DNA of 64,000 bases from Bacteroidota bacterium (GTDB taxonomy: Bacteria > Bacteroidota > Ignavibacteria > UBA10030 > SZUA-254), in the NCBI GenBank assembly GCA_036522515.1, contig DATDFQ010000043.1, positions 124,001 to 188,000 of the forward strand, in the 5' to 3' direction. How positions within the stretch are numbered: the stretch's first letter is position 1; each line of letters opens with the position of its first letter. Below are positions 25,643 to 34,771 of this stretch, piece by piece. The notes beneath the pieces were generated by a model that was not told where the DNA came from, did not search any database, and was given only the letters and a program-made list of their open reading frames with translations. A program made the position numbers and the translations under genes.

Positions 25643-26161
25643 TCAGACGGGCTCGATTGAAAGAAGGGGCTGATCTTTTTCCACGGTCGTTTTCTCCTTT
25701 ACCATGACAGACTTCACTCTCCCGGCGTGGGGAGAGCGAATTTCATTCTCCATTTTCATTGCCTCCAATATGACAAGCCCGTCGCCGGACTCCACAATCT
25801 CCCCCGCCGCCGCGTGGAGCTTCGTGACGATCCCCGGCATCGGCGCCCGAATTGTCAGAAGAGACTTTTCCGCCGACTTTCCCTTCCGGTACCGGGCGAG
25901 TAATTGATCCCTTTCATCCGAAAGATTTACACTAATCACATAGTGATTTATCCATACCTCATAGGTATGTCCCTCAACTTTCCTCAAGTAGATTTGATGC
26001 CGTTTCTTCCCCATCCTGACAAGATCAGTGGGTCCGGCCTGACTGAGCAATTCGGCATCCACCTTTTTTCCGTTCAGCAGGAGGCTCCCGTGAGGATCGA
26101 TTTCTACAAGAACCGGCTTACCGTTGACGGCGAGGACATATTTTACACGGTGGCCGGCCAT
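25643..26161 (-). CDS. Biotin carboxyl carrier protein (acyl-CoA carboxylase type)
   Basis: 172 residues from ATG 26161, which overlaps the biotin carboxylase stop as TGATG; a start at 26194 would add 11 residues and a larger overlap. The C-terminal biotinyl domain begins RAPMPGIVTKLHA and has the modification site LEAMKMENEI (Lys about 136). The N-terminal half is a small beta-rich domain (VLAVNGKPVLVEIDPHGSLL...YEVWINHYVISV) like the BT domain that binds the carboxyltransferase in propionyl/methylcrotonyl-CoA carboxylases. No carboxyltransferase gene follows; purL comes next. Confidence 0.88.
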   Translation of the reverse strand: MAGHRVKYVLAVNGKPVLVEIDPHGSLLLNGKKVDAELLSQAGPTDLVRMGKKRHQIYLRKVEGHTYEVWINHYVISVNLSDERDQLLARYRKGKSAEKSLLTIRAPMPGIVTKLHAAAGEIVESGDGLVILEAMKMENEIRSPHAGRVKSVMVKEKTTVEKDQPLLSIEPV

Positions 26162-27663
26162 CAACGCATGAAATCTGCCAATTGCTTCCGCCATTCTCCA
26201 TTTGCATCTCGCGCCACGCCATTCAACCTGCTCCCTGACACGCGTTGATCCATCAAAACCGCACTGACGGCCGCGGCTACCAGGTAATTCTCGGGCGGTT
26301 CCATGACAGCGGGCGAGAATCGATCGTCCAGGAAATGAGTATCATACCTGCCCGCCTGAAAAAGAGGATGGTAAAGAACCCATAAGCACAATGGAATGTT
26401 CGTCTTAACACCATGGATCTGATAATCCTCGAGAGCCATGGCGAGACGTCTGATGGCCTCTTGCCTCGTTCTTCCCCAGGAGATGAGTTTCGACAGCATC
26501 GGATCGTAATAGGTTGACACGTAGCTCCCCTCCTCCACTCCCCGTTCATCCCTGATTCCAAATCCTGAGGCCGGTTTCAGGGAAACGATCCGCCCGCTTG
26601 TCGGATAGAATTGGTTTGCGGGATCCTCTGCGTAGATACGCGCCTCGATGGAATGGCCTCTGAAATCGACCTTCTCTTGCCGTAGTTCGAGGGGGAAGCC
26701 GGAGGCGATCCTGATCTGCTCCCAGACGATGTCTTGCCCGGTGCGCATCTCCGTGACGGGGTGTTCCACCTGGAGTCGGGTGTTCACCTCCAGGAAATAA
26801 AAATCGCCCCTGGCGTCCACGATAAATTCGACCGTCCCCGCGTTCGTGTAACCGGCCTTCAAAATGAGTTTGAGTGCCGCTTCAGTAAGTCTGTTCCTGA
26901 GCTTTGAATCCACGGCGGTTGAAGGCGACTCTTCGATTACTTTCTGGTGCCTCCGTTGGATCGAACATTCCCGCTCACCGAGATGGATGGCATTTCCGTG
27001 GTGATCCGCGAGCACCTGGACCTCGATGTGGCGAGGTTTCTGTATATACTTTTCCAGGAAGAGCCTTCCGTCCCCGAAGGCGATTCGGGCTTCGTTCCGG
27101 GCGGCTCTGATCGCTTCCCCGAGCTCCTGCTCCGAACGGACTATCCGCATCCCCTTGCCACCCCCACCTCCTGCCGCCTTGATCAGAACGGGATAGCCGA
27201 CCTTCTTTGCCAGCCTGGCCGCCTCCGAGGGAGTACGGAGCGGCTCCCGGGATCCGGGGACGACCGGGATGTCGAGAGACCGGGCCAGGCTTCGTGCCGC
27301 CACCTTGTCTCCCAGCAACCGCATCGCCCGCGCGGAAGGCCCAATAAATATGATTCCCTGACGGAGGACTCCCTTTACAAACTCCGGGTTTTCAGAAAGA
27401 AAGCCGTACCCCGGATGCACACCATCGGCCTGAGATTGCCGGGCCGCGGCGAGAACCTTCGGGATGCTGAGGTAGCTTTCCACCGCGGGCGGGGGCCCGA
27501 TCGGGATCGCTTCGTCGGCGAGGCGTACATGGGGCGATCCTTCGTCAATCTCCGAATAAACAGCGACCGTTCTGATTCCCTGCTCCTTACAAGTGCGGAT
27601 CACGCGAATCGCAATTTCTCCCCTATTCGCAATAAGAATCTTTCGCAACTTTTTCGATCTCAA
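26161..27663 (-). CDS. accC: Biotin carboxylase subunit of an acyl-CoA carboxylase
   Basis: 500 residues. ATP-dependent carboxylation of biotin on the carrier protein. Biotin carboxylase N-domain KILIANRGEIAIRVIRTCKE, ATP-grasp with KAAGGGGGKGMRIV, the metal/bicarbonate segment FLEVNTRLQVEHPVTEM and C-domain EARIYAEDP are all present. It is about 50 residues longer than AccC of acetyl-CoA carboxylase, as in propionyl- or methylcrotonyl-type alpha subunits without the fused carrier. The start overlaps the mutS2 stop by 4 bases. The missing partner is the carboxyltransferase. Confidence 0.92.
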   Translation of the reverse strand: MRSKKLRKILIANRGEIAIRVIRTCKEQGIRTVAVYSEIDEGSPHVRLADEAIPIGPPPAVESYLSIPKVLAAARQSQADGVHPGYGFLSENPEFVKGVLRQGIIFIGPSARAMRLLGDKVAARSLARSLDIPVVPGSREPLRTPSEAARLAKKVGYPVLIKAAGGGGGKGMRIVRSEQELGEAIRAARNEARIAFGDGRLFLEKYIQKPRHIEVQVLADHHGNAIHLGERECSIQRRHQKVIEESPSTAVDSKLRNRLTEAALKLILKAGYTNAGTVEFIVDARGDFYFLEVNTRLQVEHPVTEMRTGQDIVWEQIRIASGFPLELRQEKVDFRGHSIEARIYAEDPANQFYPTSGRIVSLKPASGFGIRDERGVEEGSYVSTYYDPMLSKLISWGRTRQEAIRRLAMALEDYQIHGVKTNIPLCLWVLYHPLFQAGRYDTHFLDDRFSPAVMEPPENYLVAAAVSAVLMDQRVSGSRLNGVARDANGEWRKQLADFMR

Positions 27664-30008
27664 TTGAGCTCCACCACGGTTACGCCTGCGCCCCCTTCAT
27701 TCCATTCCCCCAGCCTGAACGACTTTATCGCGCTATTGGATTTCAGAAAAGCGGTGATTCGTTTTCGGAGGGCTCCAGTCCCTTTTCCGTGTATGATATC
27801 AACCCTGTGCAGCCCCGTGACAAGGGCGTCGCTTATGAACTTTTCGACGGCTGAAATTGCTTCATCTCCGTACATGCCCCGGAGATCGATCTCATTCTTT
27901 GCTTCGATTTGCAGCTCGACTCCCGGGACTCGCCGGACTGCCCCCGATGCCGGGGGAGCCGGCCTCAGCTCGTCTCCGGGGACTTTGATCTTGAGTCCTC
28001 CGGCGAGCACGAGATACATGCCGCGGTCGAGCGCGGAAAGGATCTCTCCCACTGTATCGCTCCCCTTGAGCCGAACGTGCGACCCGACCTTATATTCCAG
28101 AATGTTACCAGGCTCAATCTCGAGCTCTTTTTCGAGCTGCTTCAGCTCGCGCTTCAGCTCGCCGACATCCTTTTTTGCCGAGGCGATCGCGGGACTCTCC
28201 GCGGAACGTTCTCTGATGTCGCGGACAACCCGTTCTATCGTCGAGCTCGCTTTTTCGACGATTTGGGTGGCTTCCTCCAGTGCGATCGCTTTCATCGCCT
28301 TGATCTCACTCTCGAGCCGCTTGGTCCGCAAACGGTACGAGTCATTCATCTCCACGAGTTCACGTTTCTCCCGGCTGACCGAATCCAGATTATGCTTTAG
28401 TTCCTGGGCCGTTGTTTCAAGCTCCATAATAAGTTGTTCGAGTTTATTCGCCTCGTTTCCCTTGAGCTCCATCGAGCGGGCGATGACCGGGAGCGGGAGC
28501 TCGATACGCTTGGCCATTTCGATCGCGTAGCTGCTACCCGGAATTCCCGGGAGAAACCGGTAGGATGGGCGCAGGGTCTCCTGATCAAACTCCATCGCTC
28601 CGTTTTCGATGAAGCTGTTCTCAACCGCGAAGGCCTTGAGACTCCCGTGATGCGTCGTGATGACGGAGAGGCATCCACGGCGGGTCAACTCCTCGATGAT
28701 CGCCGCCGCTAGTGATGCTCCCTCAGACGGGTCGGTATTCGAGCAAATCTCGTCGATCAGCACGAGCGTCGAGTCATCCGCATGTTTGAGGATTTCACCC
28801 AGGCTTGACAGGTGGGAGCTAAAACTGCTCAGATCGTTCTCGATCGATTGTTGGTCGCCGATTTCGACGAACACCTCACCGAAGAGCCGCATCTCCGTAT
28901 CGCCTGATGCGGGGACATGGCAGCCGGACTGGGCAAGGAGGCTCAAAATACCGATTGTCTTCAGGGCGACCGTCTTCCCCCCGGAGTTGGGGCCCGTAAT
29001 TATGATCGTCCGGACAGAAGCTCCGAACTCGAGAGTCAGCGGCACGATCTCGCTTCTTTTATGCCTCTGCAACAGGACCGGATGGTAGGCATCGATGAGC
29101 TTCACGACTCCCCCCGCAGAAATCCTCGGCTCCACGCCGAGTATTTCGATCGAATACTTCGCTTTCGCATGGATAAAATCGAGTTCGCCCAATCCCTGCG
29201 CGTCCTGGCGGAGAAGCTCCCTGGAGGCCCTGACCTGGTCGGTCAATTCCTTGAGGATCTTGTCGACTTCCCTTCGCTCTTCGAATTCCAGCGTCCGGAT
29301 CTCGTTATTGAGCTCCAGCGTCACCGTCGGCTCGACGAACACCGTCGCGCCGCTCGAAGACGAACTATGGATGAACCCGGGGATGCGGTTCCTATGCTCC
29401 GACTTTACCGGGATCACCATTCGTCCCTCCCGGGTGGTGATGATCTCCTCCTGGGCCCACTCCTTCTCGGCGATCGATTTCAGAATCGACTCGAGATTCC
29501 TCCTCAGGCTGTGCTTCTTGTCGACGATCTGTGCGCGGATCGAAGAGAGAACCTTGCTGGCTGAATCCTTGACATTCCCTTCGTCGTCAATCGCCTTGCC
29601 GATATTATAGCCGAGAACTTTGTCCGGCTGAATGGCATTAACTATCCTCCACATCACAGGATAGAGCTGTTGCCTTCGAGCGAAATAGGACCGGATTTTT
29701 TCGGAGGTGGATAGCACCAGCGCGATCTGGTGCAGTTCCGCAGACGAAAGGATGTAATTTTCGATCGACGCCCGGCTCAGGCTGGTTCTGATATCGAAGA
29801 CGTTCTCGAGCGGGGGGTAATCGTCCGTCTCGAGCAACCGCTTCATCTCGGAGACGCCGGCGAGGCTGTGCCGGACCTCCTCGAGATCGGCGGACGGGGC
29901 GAGGTTCTCCACGTGCTCCCGCCCGAGAGGCGAGAGGGTATAATTCTGAATTCGCTGCTTTACCTTATCGAGTTCCAGCCGGGAGAAGGAGTGTAGAAAC
30001 TCGCGCAT
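27660..30008 (-). CDS. mutS2: MutS2 (ATPase with Smr nuclease domain)
   Basis: 782 residues. MutS-like protein without the mismatch-recognition domain; homologues limit recombination or split collided ribosomes. The N-terminal core/lever helices begin LEFDKVKQRIQNYT-like. The ATPase domain has Walker A GPNSGGKTVALKT and Walker B LVLIDEICSNTDPSEG. A long coiled coil follows (about 515-640). The C-terminal Smr domain LDLRGMYGDEA...DIIHGKGTGALRKRI carries the usual HGxGxG motif. It lies 6 bp after cvpA, an association seen widely in bacteria. Confidence 0.95.
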   Translation of the reverse strand: MREFLHSFSRLELDKVKQRIQNYTLSPLGREHVENLAPSADLEEVRHSLAGVSEMKRLLETDDYPPLENVFDIRTSLSRASIENYILSSAELHQIALVLSTSEKIRSYFARRQQLYPVMWRIVNAIQPDKVLGYNIGKAIDDEGNVKDSASKVLSSIRAQIVDKKHSLRRNLESILKSIAEKEWAQEEIITTREGRMVIPVKSEHRNRIPGFIHSSSSSGATVFVEPTVTLELNNEIRTLEFEERREVDKILKELTDQVRASRELLRQDAQGLGELDFIHAKAKYSIEILGVEPRISAGGVVKLIDAYHPVLLQRHKRSEIVPLTLEFGASVRTIIITGPNSGGKTVALKTIGILSLLAQSGCHVPASGDTEMRLFGEVFVEIGDQQSIENDLSSFSSHLSSLGEILKHADDSTLVLIDEICSNTDPSEGASLAAAIIEELTRRGCLSVITTHHGSLKAFAVENSFIENGAMEFDQETLRPSYRFLPGIPGSSYAIEMAKRIELPLPVIARSMELKGNEANKLEQLIMELETTAQELKHNLDSVSREKRELVEMNDSYRLRTKRLESEIKAMKAIALEEATQIVEKASSTIERVVRDIRERSAESPAIASAKKDVGELKRELKQLEKELEIEPGNILEYKVGSHVRLKGSDTVGEILSALDRGMYLVLAGGLKIKVPGDELRPAPPASGAVRRVPGVELQIEAKNEIDLRGMYGDEAISAVEKFISDALVTGLHRVDIIHGKGTGALRKRITAFLKSNSAIKSFRLGEWNEGGAGVTVVELN

Positions 30009-30014
30009 GCAGCG

Positions 30015-30548
30015 TCAGTGAGCGCCCTTCAATTTTTGCAATTTTACCTCGACTTCGTCGAAGAAGGCCTTGGAATCGGGAATCCAGGTGGTGGTGGCGT
30101 CGAAGACGGTGGGAGCGATCCCGATCCACTCCTTGTAGAGCAGGGATTCATTTTGAGAATCGGGGGATGGCACATCGAAGACGTTGAACATCAGGAGCAG
30201 CAGGCTGATCGCGACGGCTCCCTGCCCGGCCCCGAGAAGCGCACCCGCGATCCTTGAGGTGAATTTCAACGATTCGGTGTCGCTCTTGCCGAACCAGCGG
30301 TAGAAGAGATTTACGACAACCGTCACCGCGAGGAAGAGGCAGCAGAACGCAATGACGACAGAGACTTCATCCGACCAGCCGAACCAGCCGAGGAACAAAT
30401 CGCCAACCGGCGCCATGTATTTGGTGGCAATGACGAGGCCGCCCCACAATCCGAGTATGGCGAAGACTTTCTTCAGGAATCCGTCGCGGAAGCCGAGAAC
30501 CATGTACACCGCGATTCCCAGCAGGATCAGAATATCGGTAAAGTTCAT
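30015..30548 (-). CDS. cvpA: CvpA-family membrane protein
   Basis: 177 residues. Inner-membrane protein of the colicin V production family; its exact role is unknown. Four hydrophobic segments are visible (about 5-25, 28-46, 62-82, 100-122), with the family start NFTDILILLGIAVYMVLGFRDGFLKKVFA and the IAGALLGAGQGA segment. The C-terminal ~45 residues are soluble. cvpA directly before mutS2 is a widely conserved pair. It starts 7 bp after yqeY. Confidence 0.9.
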   Translation of the reverse strand: MNFTDILILLGIAVYMVLGFRDGFLKKVFAILGLWGGLVIATKYMAPVGDLFLGWFGWSDEVSVVIAFCCLFLAVTVVVNLFYRWFGKSDTESLKFTSRIAGALLGAGQGAVAISLLLLMFNVFDVPSPDSQNESLLYKEWIGIAPTVFDATTTWIPDSKAFFDEVEVKLQKLKGAH

Positions 30549-30555
30549 CAGTCCC

Positions 30556-31008
30556 TCAGTTTCCGAGCAATCTCTTGACGGTCTCCTGGATCGAGCGCCC
30601 GTCAGCCTTGCCCTTGAGTTCTTTCATCACCAGCGGCATCACCTTGCCAAAATCTGCGGCGGTCGATGCCCCCGATGCGCCTATTATCCTCTTGACAACC
30701 TCCTCGATCTCACCCGCCGAAAGCTGCTTCGGGAGATACTCCTGTATGATGCCGAGTTCCTTTTCCTCCACGGATGCGAGATCCTCCCTCCCCTTCTCCC
30801 GGTACACGCTCATCGCTTCCTTCCGTTTCTTTGCGGCGGAATTCAGCACCGCGACTTCGTCTTCCGCCGTCATGCCGCCTGAGGGACGCTTCTCAACCTG
30901 CTTTTCGAGCAAGCCCGCCCTGATCATTCGCAGGGTTTCAAGCCGCAGCTGATCCCGCGATTTCATCGCGGACTTCATATCATCGGCAATCTTCTCGAGA
31001 AGAGCCAT
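30556..31008 (-). CDS. yqeY: YqeY / GatB-YqeY domain protein
   Basis: 150 residues, full family length. All-helical protein related to the C-terminal tRNA-binding tail of GatB; a role in tRNA amidation is supposed but not proven. Motifs: IADDMKSAMKSRDQLRLETLRMI, EKELGIIQEYLPKQLS and DFGKVMPLVMKELKGKADG, all typical. Four bases separate it from the SDR gene. Confidence 0.93.
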   Translation of the reverse strand: MALLEKIADDMKSAMKSRDQLRLETLRMIRAGLLEKQVEKRPSGGMTAEDEVAVLNSAAKKRKEAMSVYREKGREDLASVEEKELGIIQEYLPKQLSAGEIEEVVKRIIGASGASTAADFGKVMPLVMKELKGKADGRSIQETVKRLLGN

Positions 31009-31012
31009 CCGC

Positions 31013-31717
31013 TCAGACGCCTCCGAAGACGGGAATGCAGGCGCCGTTGACAGACCGCCCGCTCTCCGAGCAGAGCGTCAGCATCAGTTCGGCGATTTCT
31101 TCCGGTGTGACCCACCTGGAGGAATCGGCGTCCGGCATGCTTTCGGAATTGGCTTGCGTCTTGATGATGCTTGGGGCTATGGCATTTGCGGTAATCCCGG
31201 TCCCCTTCAACTCCTCGGCGAGGGTCTGCGTCAGCGTGACGACACCCCCTTTTGAGACCGCGTAGGGCGCCCGTCCTGCGCTGGGGCGCAAGGCGGCCAT
31301 CGCAGCCATGCTGATAATACGTCCGTATGTCGCATCCCCCAGTTTTTGAAGAAATTCACGGGTGCAGAGAAACACCGTTTTGAGGTTCATCCCCATCATC
31401 AGATCCCAATCGCTGGTCTTCAACTCCCTGACATTGCGGCCCGGCAGAAAGCCTCCCACGATATTGATGAGAATGTCGACGCGGCCGAAACGGGCAATAA
31501 CCTTTTGAAAGAGCGCCGTCACTTCCTCGTCCTTGGATACGTCGGCCCTGACGATGAACACCTTTTGTTTGAACTCCTCTGAGAGCCGCTTCAGTTCGTC
31601 CTCGACGAGGTAGGAACTGGCGACATTGGAACCTTGTTCAAGGAAGCGCCGGGCGACAACCTGGCCGAGCGCCCCGGTGCCTCCCGTTATGATCGTTGTC
31701 GAGCCATTTAGTCCCAT
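31013..31717 (-). CDS. SDR-family oxidoreductase
   Basis: 234 residues. NAD(P)-binding TIITGGTGALGQVVARRFLE at about 8-27, an IVGGFLPGR segment where most have NNAG, a catalytic Ser (ISMAAMAAL region) and YAVSKGG with the Tyr-Lys pair. The Ser is not as clear as usual because the segment reads GRIISMAAMAALRPS. The end is shortened (SVNGACIPVFGGV). It is the first gene of the minus-strand operon running down to purL. Substrate unknown. Confidence 0.82.
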   Translation of the reverse strand: MGLNGSTTIITGGTGALGQVVARRFLEQGSNVASSYLVEDELKRLSEEFKQKVFIVRADVSKDEEVTALFQKVIARFGRVDILINIVGGFLPGRNVRELKTSDWDLMMGMNLKTVFLCTREFLQKLGDATYGRIISMAAMAALRPSAGRAPYAVSKGGVVTLTQTLAEELKGTGITANAIAPSIIKTQANSESMPDADSSRWVTPEEIAELMLTLCSESGRSVNGACIPVFGGV

Positions 31718-31775
31718 TGCGAACGGAATATAGGACTTTGGGCTCTGAGAGTCAATACATTCCCGGGTGACCGGC

Positions 31776-31804
31776 TTGCATTAGTCAGGCGATCTGCCTA
31801 TCTT
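31776..31804 (+). promoter_or_regulatory. Promoter of the small exported protein and TonB receptor genes
   Basis: TTGCAT (31776-31781), 17 bases, TATCTT (31799-31804). The ATG at 31815 is only ten bases after the -10 box, so the transcript should have at most a few leader bases. Confidence 0.6.
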
Positions 31805-31814
31805 ATCACGATCG

Positions 31815-32162
31815 ATGAAGCTTTCCGGAAAAATACTGGCCGTCGCTATCATTGCGGCCCAGCTCTTCACAGTCCTCTTTGCCGACTTCGGGCATACCGA
31901 TTTCGTATTCGGCACGCCGAACCCCGTCCAGGCTCTGGCGAGCAACGGCGCGGGCGCGAAAGGTCTGCAGAGCGACTGGGGCCCGGGCCATTTCTGCCTT
32001 GCCTGTTATCGCGCCGCAAATTTCACCGCGAGAGTTTCTTCTCCCACATTTGTGCCCGCGACGTATCGCGCGGGCCTGGTCGGTCACACCCAGGAAGTTT
32101 GCACCTCCGCTGTTTGTCTCCATTCCGAGTCGCCCCGCGGTCCCCCTCCTTCGTTTTCCTGA
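31815..32162 (+). CDS. Small exported protein with FCLACYR motif
   Basis: 115 residues, no firm family. N-terminal signal peptide KLSGKILAVAIIAAQLFTVLFA, a short DFGHTDF stretch, then a central GPGHFCLACYRAANF and a Ser/Pro-rich tail with a second cysteine pair (EVCTSAVCLHSE). The protein at 39157-39501 has the matching arrangement (FCAVCFRLN), and both sit ahead of an outer-membrane transport gene. It recalls short Cys/His exported proteins (DUF2946-like) found near metal or TonB loci, but this is a guess from architecture. Likely a periplasmic CxxC metal-binding or redox protein. Confidence 0.6.
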   Translation: MKLSGKILAVAIIAAQLFTVLFADFGHTDFVFGTPNPVQALASNGAGAKGLQSDWGPGHFCLACYRAANFTARVSSPTFVPATYRAGLVGHTQEVCTSAVCLHSESPRGPPPSFS

Positions 32163-32186
32163 TACCATCCTGACACTGTCTCACCT

Positions 32187-32204
32187 CTGAGAGGAATCTC
32201 TCAG
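32187..32204 (+). promoter_or_regulatory. Hairpin in the leader of the TonB receptor gene
   Basis: Perfect inverted repeat CTGAGAG-GAAT-CTCTCAG within the 165-bp gap between the small exported gene and the TonB-dependent receptor. No T-run follows, so it is not a standard terminator. The same gap contains AGCCAGGATA at 32263-32272, which resembles the first part of a cobalamin-riboswitch box, but the rest of that motif is not convincing. Confidence 0.35.
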
Positions 32205-32327
32205 AGCCAAGCTACGTCGCGGGATCGATCCGTTGACCGGTCTTGCGGCGATATGCTGTTATGAGCCAGGATAGTTGAAACGAAGGCTGTCAATCACTTT
32301 CACTGACTTTTTGAGAGGGACACCACG

Positions 32328-34715
32328 ATGAATTATTTTCAGACGGCAAGGTTATATTTTTTCTTATCATTCGTAACTTTTTTTCACGCCGCACTCATGG
32401 CCCAACCGATGGCCGGAGGCGGAAATGCCGGAGTAACAGGAGCTTCGGGGGGGGATATTCACTTTAAGGTCTACGTCCTGGATGCGGGGACCAGGATGCC
32501 GATCGAGCTCGCGAGGGTCATTCTGCGCCGCGATAAGGCGATCGTCGGAAGCCAGGTTACCAATCCTTCCGGGATGGCGCAGTTCATCGATATTGAGGGG
32601 GGCTCGTACAGGCTCTCGGTGCATTTTGTCGGTTACCAGGATTTTTTCGATTCGGTGTTCGTTGACGATCAGCGCGCATCCGATTCGGTGTTTCTGCACG
32701 CCGGGAGCCAAAGCGAGGTTGTGGTTTCCGGGGAACATGAAGTGGGAGTCACCTCTTTCGATCTCAAAAGCGGGGATCAGGTATTCGAATCGGAGACTTT
32801 TCATGCTCCCCCTACCGCCCGCATGACGGCCCTCGTCCAACAGAATCTTATGGGCGCGGCGCGGGCGCCGACCGGAGAGGTTCATATCCGCGGACAGCAC
32901 GGTGAGTATGTTTATTATGTGGACGGCGTCCCGGTCCCCCTCGGAGTGTTCGGAGGCTTGAACGAGGTCGTGGACCCCAAAGTGATCGACCGGGCGGTCT
33001 TTATGACCGGGGGATTCCCGGCTGAATACGGGGGACAAATTGCGGCGGTCATAGACGTTCAAAACCGGGTTCCGACGGGCCAGTTTCATCTCGACGCATC
33101 GACTTTTGGAGGCACCTATCTGGTCCCCGGGGCCGGCGACAGCCTGGGCGACAGGGTCGGCTCGTTCCGCTCCTTGAACTCCAACGGCCAGGGCCTCTCC
33201 ATGAGCAGTCATGTGGATAAGTTCGGTTTTTTCCTTTCGGGCTCGCGTCAGGAGACAGACCGCCGGATCGATCCCCCGGTGGCGAGACTCTTCCACGATC
33301 ATGGATTGGATTATTTTCTCTACGCCAAAGCTGACTATGAAATGAGCGACGTCGATTATATCACGCTCAACCTGAATTATGGCAAGACCAACACGCAGGT
33401 GCCGTACGATTCCGCCGAGGGGATTGCTGAGGACATTCAGAATACCAAAAACGCCTTCCAGACGTTGTCCTATTATCATGTTCTCTCCTCCGAGAAGAAT
33501 AAGGAGAGCAACTTGTTCATCGGCGGATACGCTCGCGAGGGCGGGTTGACTTACTCGCCGGGATTGAACGATCCGCCGGGTTTCCAATTTGCGGGTGACC
33601 CGGTCAATTACCTGCTGTCCGAAGACCGGTCATTTACCTCAGTCGGCACGAGAGTAAAATACGACGCCAGCCTGGAACACGAGTTCCAGTTCGCACTCGG
33701 CCTCAACTTCAACACCGTAAGCGGATCGGAGAATTTCACATCCCAGGACAGCACCGGGGCTGCGGGCCCTTCCATCCTCACCGATTTTAAGGGTTCGGAT
33801 TTCGGGGCCTTCGCCCAGGCTCAGATTCATCCCGCCGAATGGGTGAGGTTTGACCTTGGTGTGCGGTACGACCAGCATATCGCGCCTGATGCCCCCCTTC
33901 AGAGCCAGTGGGCCCCGCGCATTCGCTGCAATATCTTCTTCGATGAGCTGAATTCGGCGTACCTCTATTACGGAAAGATTTTCATGCCGAACAATATCGA
34001 AGGGCTTCGCACCATTGCGGCCAACGTGAGTAACACGGCGGTGCCGACGTTGCCCGAGCGCGACGACTTTTACGAGGGCGTCTACACGCGCAGCCTCGGC
34101 TTCGGACTGAGGACCAAGTTTGCCGTGTACTACAAGGATGCAAACCCGGGCGTCGACGATCAGACGATCGGTTCGAGCGCGATTAAGACTCCCGTCAATA
34201 TCGCCGAAGTGAAAACCACCGGGGTTGAGCTCGGGCTGTCATATTCCGATCCGGCGACTCCCTTCTCGGGGTATCTGAACACCTCCGTTATCCACGCCTA
34301 CGGAATCGGCACGATCTCAGGCGGATTCCTGGATTTCGACGACGCCGGGCCGGGCACCGATCTCGATCACGACCAGCGTCTTTCCATCGTGGGGTCGATC
34401 AACTATCAACCGAGAGGTTACTTCATCAATCTCACCGGCATCTATGGCTCCGGTCTGGCGAACGGCAACCCCAACGGGGACTCCTACCAGACCGGCCTGT
34501 TCGATTTCAACACGTCAACCCATACCGCGCCTTCCTGGATCTTCGATCTCAGTGCGGGATACACGGTTCAGCTTGGCGGCGGAACGACGCTTGAACCCTC
34601 GCTCTATCTCGGCAACATCCTCGATCACGACCACCTGATCAAGGGGGTATTCTTCAGCGGCGCGAGCTATGAGGAGCGGCGCAATGTCGTCTTCAAGCTC
34701 GCCCTGCATATCTAG
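32328..34715 (+). CDS. TonB-dependent outer-membrane receptor with carboxypeptidase-like N-terminal domain
   Basis: 795 residues. TonB-energised uptake through the outer membrane. Signal peptide to about LMAQ (residue 25). Residues about 45-125 form a carboxypeptidase-regulatory-like beta domain (DIHFKVYVLDAGTRMPIELARVILRR...). The plug follows, with GEVHIRGQHGEYVYYVDGV and PKVIDRAVFMTGGFPAEYGG. The 22-strand barrel ends NVVFKLALHI, an outer-membrane insertion signal. The ATG is preceded by GAGAGGGAC. The ligand cannot be read from sequence. Its small CxxC partner upstream and the znuA-like locus 2 kb away favour metal or metal-complex uptake. Confidence 0.9.
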   Translation: MNYFQTARLYFFLSFVTFFHAALMAQPMAGGGNAGVTGASGGDIHFKVYVLDAGTRMPIELARVILRRDKAIVGSQVTNPSGMAQFIDIEGGSYRLSVHFVGYQDFFDSVFVDDQRASDSVFLHAGSQSEVVVSGEHEVGVTSFDLKSGDQVFESETFHAPPTARMTALVQQNLMGAARAPTGEVHIRGQHGEYVYYVDGVPVPLGVFGGLNEVVDPKVIDRAVFMTGGFPAEYGGQIAAVIDVQNRVPTGQFHLDASTFGGTYLVPGAGDSLGDRVGSFRSLNSNGQGLSMSSHVDKFGFFLSGSRQETDRRIDPPVARLFHDHGLDYFLYAKADYEMSDVDYITLNLNYGKTNTQVPYDSAEGIAEDIQNTKNAFQTLSYYHVLSSEKNKESNLFIGGYAREGGLTYSPGLNDPPGFQFAGDPVNYLLSEDRSFTSVGTRVKYDASLEHEFQFALGLNFNTVSGSENFTSQDSTGAAGPSILTDFKGSDFGAFAQAQIHPAEWVRFDLGVRYDQHIAPDAPLQSQWAPRIRCNIFFDELNSAYLYYGKIFMPNNIEGLRTIAANVSNTAVPTLPERDDFYEGVYTRSLGFGLRTKFAVYYKDANPGVDDQTIGSSAIKTPVNIAEVKTTGVELGLSYSDPATPFSGYLNTSVIHAYGIGTISGGFLDFDDAGPGTDLDHDQRLSIVGSINYQPRGYFINLTGIYGSGLANGNPNGDSYQTGLFDFNTSTHTAPSWIFDLSAGYTVQLGGGTTLEPSLYLGNILDHDHLIKGVFFSGASYEERRNVVFKLALHI

Positions 34716-34771
34716 GCGTTACCGGTCTGCGACACTGAGAAGTCAACGAAATTCATGGGAAAGGATCGATC

